Positions 52,741 to 61,182 of a DNA stretch of 64,000 nt are shown here, piece by piece. The translations under genes and the position numbers were made by a program. Source of the DNA: CAVVFX01 sp963777595 (GTDB lineage: Bacteria > Acidobacteriota > Terriglobia > Bryobacterales > Bryobacteraceae); contig CAVZRE010000046.1 in assembly GCA_963777595.1 (NCBI GenBank), forward strand, positions 1-64,000, in the 5' to 3' direction. Positions within the stretch are counted from its first letter, which is position 1; the number at the start of each line of letters is the position of its first letter. The notes beneath the pieces are model-generated. The model did not search any database. It saw only the letters and a list, made by a program, of their open reading frames with translations, and was not told the origin of the DNA.

Positions 52741-54054
52741 ATGCAGCTCGTAATCCTGGTCGGAGGGCAGGGAACCAGGCTGCGAAGCCGGTTGGGATCC
52801 CTTCCCAAACCGCTAGCCGATGTCGGAGGCCTGCCCCTCATCGGCCACCAGTTGCTTCTGGCGCGAGACTACGGCGTGACCAGCGCGGTGGTGCTTACCG
52901 GCTACGGCGCGGACGCTTTCGAGCAACATTTCCGTTCGGTAGACTACGGCATGAACGTTCGCACCCTGGCGGAATCGACTCCGCTCGGCTCGGCCGGAGC
53001 GGTCATCGCGGCACTTCCCGAACTGGACGAGCGCTTCCTGGTGATGTACGGCGATACCATGCTCAACGTGGATCTGGAGCGTTTCACAGCCGCCCATCTT
53101 CGCTCCGGCGCGCTCGCTACGCTCTTTTTGCATCCCAACGACCATCCGCACGATTCCGATCTCGTCGAGATGGATGACAGCCGCCGCATTACCGCTTTTC
53201 ATCCCTACCCGCACAATCCGGAAAGTTCTTATCCCAATCTGGTGAACGCCGCGCTCTACGTAATCGAGAAGCCCCTCCTCGATGGCTGGCAAGTTCCGGC
53301 CGCCCCGCTCGATTTCGGCAAACACGTGTTTCCCGAGATGCTGCGGCGCGGCGCCTTCCTGCACGGTTATCCGAGTCCCGAATATATTAAGGATGCAGGC
53401 ACTCCGGAGCGCCTCGATCGAGTCGCCGCCGACTATCTGTCGGGCCGGATTCAGTCCGGGTCGCTGCGCACGGCAACTCCCGCCATTTTTCTCGATCGTG
53501 ACGGCACCTTGAATCGGGAAGTCAATCGCGTCAAGAGTGCCGGTGAGCTGGAGATCATCGATGGGGTCTGGAACGCGGTCCGTCTGGTGAACCGCAGTTC
53601 CTACCGGTGCGTGGTGATTACCAATCAACCGGTGGTCGCGCGGGGCGAATGCAGTTTCGCCGGACTGCGCGCCATCCACAACAAACTCGAGACGGTTCTG
53701 GGCCGCCATGGCGCCTATCTCGATGCGATTTATTACTGCCCTCACCATCCGCATACCGGCTATGAGGGTGAGGTCAAGGAACTCAAGATCGAATGCTCCT
53801 GCCGGAAGCCCGCTACCGGCTTGATCGAACAGGCCGGCCGCGAAATGAATCTCGATCTTTCCCGCTCCTGGCTCATCGGAGACAGTACGGTAGACATTCG
53901 CACCGCCCGGAACGCGGGAGTGGGAGCGATCCTGGTCGAAACCGGTCATGGCGGCAAAGATGGAAGTTTTCCCGATGCTCCGGATCATGTCTTTCCAAAT
54001 TTAGAAGCTGCGGTGCAGTTTATTCTTGACGCCGGAGAAAGAAGGCCAAGTTGA
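52741..54054 (+). CDS. Fused heptose-1-phosphate guanylyltransferase / heptose-bisphosphate phosphatase (HddC-GmhB)
   Basis: The 437-residue chain joins two enzymes. Residues 1-235 are a sugar-phosphate nucleotidyltransferase (LVILVGGQGTRLRSRLGSLPKPLADVGG, then MYGDTMLNVDL), as in D-glycero-D-manno-heptose-1-phosphate guanylyltransferase HddC. Residues 248-430 are a HAD phosphatase of the GmhB type: FLDRDGTLNREV (Asp252, Asp254), ITNQPVVARGE, a Cys/His zinc loop (CPHHPHTGYEG, CSCRKP) and GDSTVDI. The pair would convert the heptose 1,7-bisphosphate to GDP-heptose. It overlaps the heptose kinase gene by 4 bases. The isomerase GmhA is not in the window. Confidence 0.9.
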   Translation: MQLVILVGGQGTRLRSRLGSLPKPLADVGGLPLIGHQLLLARDYGVTSAVVLTGYGADAFEQHFRSVDYGMNVRTLAESTPLGSAGAVIAALPELDERFLVMYGDTMLNVDLERFTAAHLRSGALATLFLHPNDHPHDSDLVEMDDSRRITAFHPYPHNPESSYPNLVNAALYVIEKPLLDGWQVPAAPLDFGKHVFPEMLRRGAFLHGYPSPEYIKDAGTPERLDRVAADYLSGRIQSGSLRTATPAIFLDRDGTLNREVNRVKSAGELEIIDGVWNAVRLVNRSSYRCVVITNQPVVARGECSFAGLRAIHNKLETVLGRHGAYLDAIYYCPHHPHTGYEGEVKELKIECSCRKPATGLIEQAGREMNLDLSRSWLIGDSTVDIRTARNAGVGAILVETGHGGKDGSFPDAPDHVFPNLEAAVQFILDAGERRPS

Positions 54055-55043
54055 TCATCAGCCAAACGCCGGTCCGGATGAGTTTTGCCGGGGGTGGCAG
54101 CGATATTCCGTCGTTCTACCGGCGCTATGGCGGCGCAGTGGTCAGCACGGCTATCGATAAGTACGTCTACGTCACCGTGAATCCGAAGTTCGACCACACC
54201 ATTCGCATCAGTTATTCGAAAACGGAAGAGGTCGAGAGCCTCGATCATATCGAGCATAAGCTGGTGCGCGAGTCGCTGCGCATGCTCGGAATCACCGGCG
54301 GCATCGAAATCACTTCCGTCGCGGACATTCCCTCTCGAGGCACCGGCCTGGGCTCTTCCAGCTCTTTTACCGTAGGCCTGTTACATGCCCTGCACGCCTT
54401 CCGGCGCCAATACGTGTCTCCCGATCGCCTGGCTGCGGAGAGTTGTAGCGTCGAAATCGATCTGTGCGGAGAGCGGATCGGTAAGCAGGACCAGTTTGCC
54501 GCCGCTTTCGGAGGCTTGAACCTCATCGAATTCGCCGCCGATGATTCCGTGCGGGTCACACCGGTCATCTGTTTGCGGAACAGCATCGAACAGCTCGAAA
54601 AATCGCTGCTTTGTTTTTATACCGGGATGACCCGCAGCGCTTCCACGATCCTGAACGCCCAGTCCGACGACCTCGAACGCGATGGCCGGAAGCAAAAGAC
54701 CATGCAGCGTATGGTGGAGCTGGCCTACCAGCTCTGCAAAGAGTTACAGGGCAATAACCTCGAAGCTTTCGGCGAGATACTGCACGAAAATTGGGAGTTA
54801 AAAAAACAGATCAACGATAACATCAGCAATCCCGAGATCGACCGGTTTTACGATCTCGCCCGCCAGGCCGGCGCCACCGGCGGCAAACTGCTCGGCGCGG
54901 GTGCGGGCGGATTTCTGGTGTTTTATGCGCCGCCGGAGTGCCACAAGAGCGTGTGCGATTCGCTGAATTTTCTGCGGCGGGTGGAGTTCCGGTTCGAACG
55001 CCAGGGCAGCCGTATTATGTTATTCCGAATGCCTGAGTATTGA
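54051..55043 (+). CDS. hddA: D-glycero-D-manno-heptose-7-phosphate kinase (HddA)
   Basis: The 330-residue GHMP kinase starts at TTG in a TTGA overlap with the fused gene. Motif 1 is SQTPVRMSFAGGGSDIPSFY, motif 2 is SRGTGLGSSSSFTVGLL (ATP-binding) and motif 3 is KLLGAGAGGFLVF. The length and these motifs match HddA, which phosphorylates the C1 position of D-glycero-D-manno-heptose 7-phosphate. With the fused HddC-GmhB it gives GDP-D-glycero-alpha-D-manno-heptose, used for surface glycans in other bacteria. Confidence 0.93.
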   Translation: MIISQTPVRMSFAGGGSDIPSFYRRYGGAVVSTAIDKYVYVTVNPKFDHTIRISYSKTEEVESLDHIEHKLVRESLRMLGITGGIEITSVADIPSRGTGLGSSSSFTVGLLHALHAFRRQYVSPDRLAAESCSVEIDLCGERIGKQDQFAAAFGGLNLIEFAADDSVRVTPVICLRNSIEQLEKSLLCFYTGMTRSASTILNAQSDDLERDGRKQKTMQRMVELAYQLCKELQGNNLEAFGEILHENWELKKQINDNISNPEIDRFYDLARQAGATGGKLLGAGAGGFLVFYAPPECHKSVCDSLNFLRRVEFRFERQGSRIMLFRMPEY

Positions 55044-55056
55044 GCAACGCCGTGTG

Positions 55057-55062
55057 TATAAT
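55057..55062 (+). promoter_or_regulatory. Perfect TATAAT -10 element
   Basis: TATAAT stands in the gap after hddA, about 36 bases upstream of the methyltransferase start at 55098. No good -35 is present at 16-18 bases, so recognition by an unusual sigma or activator, or chance, is possible. Confidence 0.3.
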
Positions 55063-55097
55063 TGGTCTGTAACACTGCCGCATGCTTTCGAAATTTC

Positions 55098-55814
55098 ATG
55101 AGTAAGCCCGAGTTCGACGACTATTCCGCCTCCTACGGGGAACTCATCGGAGATCCCATTCGCGACCGCTTCGCCGTAAGCGCGGATTTTTTCCATAAAC
55201 GGAAGAGAGACTTGGTGCGCGACTATTTCAGGAACCGCCGGGATGACACCAGGCAGCTGCGCTATCTCGATGTCGGGTGTGGCAAAGGAGACCTGCTCTC
55301 TCTTTTGTCGCGGGATTTCGCGCATGCTGCGGGTTGCGATCCTTCCACCGGCATGCTCCAGGGAGCGGCTGGCATGGAGGTTCGGGTACAGGACGATCCC
55401 GGACGAATTCCATTCGAGGATGCGCAATTCGATTTTGTTACGGCGGTATGTGTGTATCACCATGTTCCACCTCCGCAACGCGCTGGTCTGACGGCGGAAA
55501 TCAGACGCGTGGTGCGGCCTGGCGGCACTTTCGCCATCATCGAACATAACCCGTTCAATCCAGTCACCAGCTTTATCGTTAGCCGCTCACCCGTGGACGT
55601 GGACGCGGTTCTCCTTCGGGCTTCCGAAACCCGTTCTCTTATGCGTGGGGCGGGATTCGCAATCGATCGCGCAACCTACTTCGGGTACTTTCCGGAGAAG
55701 CTTTACCGCGTCGCCGGTGCCATGGAGAAGCTATTCACCCGCCTGCCGATCGGCGGTCAGTATGCGGTCTTCGCACGAGCGGCTCTACCCGGAAAACTTT
55801 CGAACCCCAGCTAA
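55098..55814 (+). CDS. Class I SAM-dependent methyltransferase
   Basis: The ATG at 55098 gives 238 residues; the frame opens at 55062 but those codons overlap the promoter-like element. Motif I is YLDVGCGKGDLLSLL, with GCDPSTGML after strand 2, PFEDAQFDFVTAVCVYHHVPP and a typical RVVRPGGTFAIIEHNPFNP strand 5-6 region. It probably methylates the heptose or a neighbouring sugar, since hddA lies immediately upstream; this is an inference. It converges with another methyltransferase gene with a 6-base gap. Confidence 0.87.
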   Translation: MSKPEFDDYSASYGELIGDPIRDRFAVSADFFHKRKRDLVRDYFRNRRDDTRQLRYLDVGCGKGDLLSLLSRDFAHAAGCDPSTGMLQGAAGMEVRVQDDPGRIPFEDAQFDFVTAVCVYHHVPPPQRAGLTAEIRRVVRPGGTFAIIEHNPFNPVTSFIVSRSPVDVDAVLLRASETRSLMRGAGFAIDRATYFGYFPEKLYRVAGAMEKLFTRLPIGGQYAVFARAALPGKLSNPS

Positions 55815-55820
55815 GTCAGC

Positions 55821-56570
55821 TTATGGCTGTGGTTTTCGCCCGACACCCACGATCTGCCACCCGGAGTTCATCGAATTCAGGTGGAACAGAACATTGAAGA
55901 CTTTGCTGGCCATCCGGGCAGCCATACTCGGCTCGCCGGCTAGTTCGGTAATCGCTTTCTTTCCCCGCGAAACCAGCGCCTGTATGTAGAGATTGAAGAA
56001 TGGAAAACCGATGCCGCTGGTAAATTCGACATCATAGCCGGCTTTTTCGAGCAATTCCCGGAGGCTGCCGGCATCATAATGGCGGCGGTGCCCGAGATGC
56101 TTATAATACTCGCTGATGGGTCCGCCCGGCACGGTGATAACCAGCCGGCAGCCGGGCGCCATGTAATCCAGGCAGTTGCGCAGCAGCGTACTCGGATCAT
56201 CCACGTGCTCGCACACCTCCGAGCACACCGCGTGAGTAGCGCCGAACTCGATATCGTCATTCTGCGTTGGCGGAATCAGGAGATCGCGTTGCCGGAAGCT
56301 TGCGGCAGGCATTTTGCGTTGTGCCGCGCTGATTCCGGCGGCGCTATAGTCGATGCCCAGGTATGCCGCTTCGGGATACTTCACGACAAATAACTCCGCA
56401 AACGAACCCGTCCCGCAACCGATCTCCAACACGCGTGCCCCTCCACCCGGCGGCGAAATGCCGAGCAGTTTCTCAATGACGCGTCGTCGCCACGCAACCG
56501 ATGGCGCAATAGAGGCGGCGCGCGAAAAATCTGTCCAATGTTGATCCCAGTCGTCGGCGCTCGAATTCAT
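55821..56570 (-). CDS. Class I SAM-dependent methyltransferase
   Basis: The ATG at 56570 gives 249 residues (the frame is open to 56603). Motif I is RVLEIGCGTGSFAELFV, followed by YLGIDYSAAGIS and the motif HAVCSEVCEHVDDPSTLL. The HYDAGSLRELLEKAGYDVEF region is typical of Methyltransf_11/12. It is the second methyltransferase of a convergent pair and not obviously similar to the first beyond the shared fold. Substrate unknown, presumably a sugar of the locus. Confidence 0.87.
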   Translation of the reverse strand: MNSSADDWDQHWTDFSRAASIAPSVAWRRRVIEKLLGISPPGGGARVLEIGCGTGSFAELFVVKYPEAAYLGIDYSAAGISAAQRKMPAASFRQRDLLIPPTQNDDIEFGATHAVCSEVCEHVDDPSTLLRNCLDYMAPGCRLVITVPGGPISEYYKHLGHRRHYDAGSLRELLEKAGYDVEFTSGIGFPFFNLYIQALVSRGKKAITELAGEPSMAARMASKVFNVLFHLNSMNSGWQIVGVGRKPQP

Positions 56571-56688
56571 GTGTTTAGATTTAATGGTAGCTCTATCTGG
56601 CAAAAAGCCATATCAGATGCTATCCCCCGTCTCTTGCGGGCACTCGCTCGCGCTCCAGGCAACTATTCAGTAGGCGTCGACCTCCGGC

Positions 56689-58056
56689 TTATTTCACGTT
56701 ATCCGGGCCATGATTGTGGAACCAAGGGAGCCGGCGCTTTTCGCTAACGAAATTGCAACCTAAAAGGAAGGCCAAACCGATGGTGAGGAGCACCCACCCG
56801 GAGGGCTCCGGTGTGGCTACGCTAAAAGCCAGCAAGACGTTGTGCCGGTCCGCTGAGATGGATTCCTGGCACGTCACGTTATAGCCAGGCACGGAAGGAC
56901 ACTCGACATCGCTGAAATTCCCCGAAATAGTGCCGTTTGGATCTGACAGGATTGTGTAAATGCCCGCGGCCGGCAACGGCGCGATTGGCGGGTTGTAGTA
57001 GCCAAGTGAGATATCGAGGATACCAGCTAAATTGACATCGTTGCCGTTGCCGGTCACATCTAGCGGGCTGTTGGCACTCGGAGTATCAAAAATGAATTCG
57101 AATGTCCCGCCCGACCCTTGTGAGTAGCCACCTACGCTAAGGGTGCCGGGCGCGTGGGCGACGCCGATCACAGGTGACTCTCTTGACGGCACAAAGACTC
57201 CTAGATTGTTTGTCACATAGGAGGCAATCGTTCCCACGCCGAAGAACTGACCTCCGTTCAGGATAACGCCGCTATCGGAGAGCGTGCCGTTGATTTCGCT
57301 CACTCCGGCGTCCTGTGTAAAGGTTCCCGTCCCTGTGAAACTGCCGCCAACATACAGCGTGCCGTAATTTGTGAATGCCTGGTTGTCGGTGAGGGCATTG
57401 AGGAGGTAGAGAGAGGCGTCCGATTGGTTGGTGGCCAGATCCCGCAAAGCGTTTGCCCCATTTTGGTCGATGAACTGACCTGCTAGGTAGAGTTGTGAGT
57501 CGTTGTTAACCAGATCAGCGCCGGCTACCTGTAACGTGCTATTGGCAAAGAGTGAGAAATCCCCTCCGGACAGCGTTTGACTGGTGGAATTGTAGTTCGT
57601 CAGAGAAGCGCCGGTGCCCACAGTTAACGCTCCGCCGGCCGCGATGTAGAGGTCTCCACCGGACGTCAGCGTGACGGTATCACCAGGGTTTGTTAAAGTA
57701 ACCGTGCCGCCGATATCAAGGATGCTGCCGGAGATCGAAAGCGCGCCGTTCGCGTTGAACAGTAACGTCTGCGCGCTATTTACAGTCAGACTGCTCGACA
57801 CTAGCGAGAGATTGTCGAGTGTGACCGAAGTGTCCAAAGTCGAAGAAAACGGGGGAAAACCCGGAGAAACAGGAAGGGTCATTGGAATCGTTACGCTGAA
57901 TGCCCCGTTCGGAACGACACCGCCCGACCAGTTGCCTGCGTTGCTCCAGCTGTTGGAAACATTCCCCGTCCAGGTTTCCACAGTGTCCGCGCGGGCATTG
58001 TGCAGAAAGCAAACCAAAACCATGGTGCATCCGGCTGCGAGCGGCTGAAATCGCAT
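56689..58056 (-). CDS. PEP-CTERM secreted protein with beta-helix-like repeats
   Basis: The ATG at 58056 gives 455 residues with a signal peptide (about 1-23, MRFQPLAAGCTMVLVCFLHNARA). The N-terminal TWTGNVSNSWSNAGNWSGGVVPNG segment and the repeated beta structure (LYLAGQFIDQNG, LYVGGSFTGTGTF) resemble autotransporter-like beta-helices. The C-terminus has ATPEPSGWVLL, a hydrophobic helix and SEKRR, the complete PEP-CTERM sorting signal recognised by exosortases. It would be cleaved and released or anchored at the outer surface. No exosortase gene is in the window. Confidence 0.88.
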   Translation of the reverse strand: MRFQPLAAGCTMVLVCFLHNARADTVETWTGNVSNSWSNAGNWSGGVVPNGAFSVTIPMTLPVSPGFPPFSSTLDTSVTLDNLSLVSSSLTVNSAQTLLFNANGALSISGSILDIGGTVTLTNPGDTVTLTSGGDLYIAAGGALTVGTGASLTNYNSTSQTLSGGDFSLFANSTLQVAGADLVNNDSQLYLAGQFIDQNGANALRDLATNQSDASLYLLNALTDNQAFTNYGTLYVGGSFTGTGTFTQDAGVSEINGTLSDSGVILNGGQFFGVGTIASYVTNNLGVFVPSRESPVIGVAHAPGTLSVGGYSQGSGGTFEFIFDTPSANSPLDVTGNGNDVNLAGILDISLGYYNPPIAPLPAAGIYTILSDPNGTISGNFSDVECPSVPGYNVTCQESISADRHNVLLAFSVATPEPSGWVLLTIGLAFLLGCNFVSEKRRLPWFHNHGPDNVK

Positions 58057-58225
58057 GGGCACAATTGTATAGTTTATTGTCAGACATGGCAAATTGGGGT
58101 GAATCAATGGGGGATCGACACTCGTTTTGAGTGGTTGAACCTCGGACTGACAATATTTTCGATAACAGTCTGTCCAATGGGATTCCGGCTGCTGTTCGGC
58201 ACAGGTTCACGGTTTAGGCGAACGC

Positions 58226-58286
58226 CGGAAATCTTAACGGAAGAAATCATAACGGAAGATAACAGCCCACCGGCATCGACTATAAT
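58226..58286 (+). promoter_or_regulatory. Direct repeats and TATAAT upstream of the GT39 gene
   Basis: TAACGGAAGA occurs at 58235-58244 and 58250-58259, and a weaker CGGAA copy starts at 58226. The two exact copies are 15 bases apart. A perfect TATAAT (58281-58286) follows 21 bases after the last copy, 40 bases before the GT39 start. The repeats could be binding sites for an activator that replaces a -35 box. Confidence 0.35.
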
Positions 58287-58325
58287 GGAGGGACCCTTAG
58301 ATTAACAGCGCGAGCACGCTGCTTC

Positions 58326-60038
58326 ATGTCCCCAGTCACAGATCAGATCTCCCCGGTCCGCGTCCCATCCCGATTCTCGCGGTCCGCTCCATGGCTTGTA
58401 GTAGCCTTCTTCATTCTGGTCGGTGTTGCCAGAATCGTGTCCATCTATCACATCTTCAATGAGGTATTCGATGAAGCTCCGCATATTGCCTGCGGCGCGG
58501 AATGGTGGGAAAAGGGCACCTATAATTACGAGCGTAAGCATACCCCGCTCGGTCGCATTGCGGCTGCGTTTCCATTTTATGCGCGCGGCATCCACTCCGA
58601 AATTTATACCGATTGTCTTTATGGTCTTACGTGTACCCCCAGTTATTGGAAGACCGGCCATACTCTGCTCTACACGAATAATGAATATTTCAAGAATCTC
58701 GCCTGGGCAAGATCCGGAATGTTGCCATTTTTCGTGTTCAGCAATATTCTTCTGGCCCTTTGGGCTTATCGCTGGTGGGGGCCCTGGACAGCGGTAGCGA
58801 CAGTCGGCCTGTTCTCGTGCATTCCACCCATTCTTGGCCACGCCGCTGTCACCACCACGGATATGCCCGCCACCTGGGGCATGATTGCCACAGCTTATGC
58901 CTTCTGCCTCTGGATCGAAAAACCGAATGCCAAACGGACTATTGTTCTCGGCGTCGCGTTTGCTTTAGCTCTGCTTTGCAAGCTTTCGGTGGCCATGTTT
59001 TTCTTGCCCGCCGCCGTGATCATCCTGGCGTGGGCCGCCTACCGGAAGCTCCCCGTCGGGCTACTGTCGCCGATTCCCCTCTCGAAACAACTCCGCTATT
59101 TGGTGGTGGCCAGCCTGATTGCCGCGATGGTGATTTGGGCACCCTACCATTTTCGCTTCGCCGCAATCAGTACGGGACACGGCTACCGGCCTGCCGCGTC
59201 GGGACGTCTCGCGACTGTCGTGAATTTCTTGTTGGATACCAAACTGCCGCTGGGCGAGTTTCTCGGCGGTCTCGGTTCGGTGGTCGCGTTCAACAATTTG
59301 GGTTATATGGCTTTTTTCAAGGGCGCTTACCGCGATCATGGCTGGTGGAACTTCTTCCCTACCGTGCTGGCGCTCAAAACTCCTATTTCTTTTCTGTTGC
59401 TGTTCTTCCTCGGCATTCCTCTGGCTTTGCGGCGTCTGCGCGGCGCTCAATGGCAGCAGGGAGTGCCGCTGATTTTCGCTGCCGCAATCCTCGCCATCTG
59501 CATGATGTCCGGCCTGAGTCTCGGGGTACGGCACATTCTTCCTATTTATCCCATGCTGGCGCTGGTCGCCGCACCGGCGCTGGTAGGGCTTTTCGAGCAT
59601 GCCCGGCAACACCGTTGGATGGGCGTGGTGGCTGCTGTGCTGGTCGTGTCTTTCGCCGCCGAATCGGCGTGGGCGCATCCGGACTATCTCGCGTGGTTCA
59701 ATGTCCTGGCCGGTCAGCATCCTGAGAACATCGTCGTCAGTTCGGACCTCGATTGGGGCCAGGATCTGGAGCGGCTCTCCATCCGCCTGAAGGAACTCAA
59801 AGTTCCCAGCGTCAGTCTTCTTTATTCCGGAGCCGCCGACGTCAACCGCTTCGGCTTGCCGCCGTTTGTCGAGCTGAAACCCCAGGACAACCCCACCGGC
59901 TGGGTTGCCTGCAGTGTGACCCGCATGATGCTCGATTGCGCCAAAGACGGCAATTACTGCTCCTGGAAGAGCCGGACGCCCGTCGAAAGAGTCGGCCGCT
60001 CAATATATCTCTTCTACGTCCCGCCAGACGGCAAATAG
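58326..60038 (+). CDS. GT39-like membrane glycosyltransferase (ArnT/PMT type)
   Basis: The 570-residue protein has about 11-12 predicted helices. The first periplasmic loop carries the acidic pair FDEAPH (Asp49-Glu50), the usual catalytic position of GT-C enzymes. VTTTDMPATWGMIATAYAFCLW and LGVRHILPIYPMLALV are typical of the ArnT/PMT group, and a soluble C-terminal part (about 455-570) follows. It would take a sugar from polyprenyl phosphate and attach it to a glycan or protein outside the cytoplasm. The GtrB-like gene at 61183 could supply the lipid-linked donor. Confidence 0.87.
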   Translation: MSPVTDQISPVRVPSRFSRSAPWLVVAFFILVGVARIVSIYHIFNEVFDEAPHIACGAEWWEKGTYNYERKHTPLGRIAAAFPFYARGIHSEIYTDCLYGLTCTPSYWKTGHTLLYTNNEYFKNLAWARSGMLPFFVFSNILLALWAYRWWGPWTAVATVGLFSCIPPILGHAAVTTTDMPATWGMIATAYAFCLWIEKPNAKRTIVLGVAFALALLCKLSVAMFFLPAAVIILAWAAYRKLPVGLLSPIPLSKQLRYLVVASLIAAMVIWAPYHFRFAAISTGHGYRPAASGRLATVVNFLLDTKLPLGEFLGGLGSVVAFNNLGYMAFFKGAYRDHGWWNFFPTVLALKTPISFLLLFFLGIPLALRRLRGAQWQQGVPLIFAAAILAICMMSGLSLGVRHILPIYPMLALVAAPALVGLFEHARQHRWMGVVAAVLVVSFAAESAWAHPDYLAWFNVLAGQHPENIVVSSDLDWGQDLERLSIRLKELKVPSVSLLYSGAADVNRFGLPPFVELKPQDNPTGWVACSVTRMMLDCAKDGNYCSWKSRTPVERVGRSIYLFYVPPDGK

Positions 60039-60136
60039 ATAGACCAGCTCGGAATATCGCTTCCCGTACCGTTCCCTGACTACTGGTACTACCAGCGATT
60101 AAGCCCAATATAGGCTTGGGGGAAGCTTAGTTTATT

Positions 60137-61132
60137 ATGAGATGGATGAAGACAGTAATTACCGGTGGCGCCGGGTGCATCGGCTCCGATTTGGCCGCAA
60201 CCTTGCTGCAACGCGGCTGCGAGGTCACAGTCCTCGACAACCTTAGCAGCGGGAAAATCGAGCACATTGAGGAATTACTTTCCCATCCCCGCTTCCGTTT
60301 CATCGAAGCCGATCTGCTGGATCAGGATGTCGTGAATCAGACCTTCGCCGGCCAACAGATGGTGTACCATCTGGCCGCCAATCCGGACGTGAAATTCGTC
60401 GCCGGCGAGCCCACCGATAAGGACCTTCGCCAGAATACGCTCGCCACCTACCATGTTCTGGAAGCCATGCGGCTGAATGCAATTCGCCGTCTGGTGTTTG
60501 CCTCGACTTCAGCTATTTATGGAATCTCTGAAATTCAACCGATTCCCGAAGATATTGCACCCCATCCCATCTCGTTATACGGCGCCACCAAGCTCGGCTG
60601 CGAGGCCTTGATCTCCGCATTCTCCAACTTGTTCGATTTCGATTGCTGGATCTTCCGTTTCGCCAATATAGTGGGCCGCAAAGTCCGCAAAAAAGGACGC
60701 ACGGTCATTTCCGATTTCATCTATCGCCTGTACGAAGACCCCGGCCGGTTGACCATCCTCGGTGATGGCAAACAGGCTAAATCCTATCTGCTTTCGGAAG
60801 AATGCATTGACGCCATGCTGTACGTGGTCGACCACGCCCGCGAGCGTGTGAATACTTTCAATCTGGGTTGTAGCGATTCCCTCTGCGTTACCCGCATTGC
60901 CGACATGGTAGTCGAGGCCATGGGCCTCTCCGGCGTCGAGTATTCCTTTACCGGCGGTGAAGGCGGTTGGCCTGGCGATGTGCCGCGGTTCATGCTCGAT
61001 GTCACCGCGTTGCAACGTTTGGGCTGGCAGGCACGCCGCAACTCCGAACAGGCCGTTGCCGTCGCGATCCGTGAAATTCTGCAGACCGTGGAACCACCCC
61101 GAAATGCCGTGGGAGGACCCGTTTGCAAGTAG
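60137..61132 (+). CDS. NAD-dependent sugar epimerase/dehydratase (extended SDR)
   Basis: The 331-residue protein has the NAD-binding GGAGCIGSDLA near the N-terminus, an ADLLD motif, HLAANPDVKF, the catalytic Ser/Thr in STSAIYG and Tyr-x3-Lys in LYGATKLGCEAL. The pattern is that of UDP-glucose 4-epimerase and GDP-mannose-dehydratase-like enzymes acting on nucleotide sugars. The exact reaction (C4 epimerisation, dehydration or decarboxylation) cannot be read from sequence. ATG 60146 is an alternative start. It likely provides a donor for the locus. Confidence 0.9.
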   Translation: MRWMKTVITGGAGCIGSDLAATLLQRGCEVTVLDNLSSGKIEHIEELLSHPRFRFIEADLLDQDVVNQTFAGQQMVYHLAANPDVKFVAGEPTDKDLRQNTLATYHVLEAMRLNAIRRLVFASTSAIYGISEIQPIPEDIAPHPISLYGATKLGCEALISAFSNLFDFDCWIFRFANIVGRKVRKKGRTVISDFIYRLYEDPGRLTILGDGKQAKSYLLSEECIDAMLYVVDHARERVNTFNLGCSDSLCVTRIADMVVEAMGLSGVEYSFTGGEGGWPGDVPRFMLDVTALQRLGWQARRNSEQAVAVAIREILQTVEPPRNAVGGPVCK

Positions 61133-61182
61133 TATTTCCGGCCGGGCGGGTGGCTCCAGGCCGAACGGAAACCGCATAATCT

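Noticed and set aside
52813..53988. 391-codon minus-strand frame over the HddC-GmhB gene
   Set aside because: The plus frame has two complete enzyme signatures; the minus frame has none.
55040..55062. TTGAGC as -35 partner of TATAAT before the methyltransferase
   Set aside because: Only 11 bases separate the two, too few for a sigma-70 promoter; only the -10 is listed.
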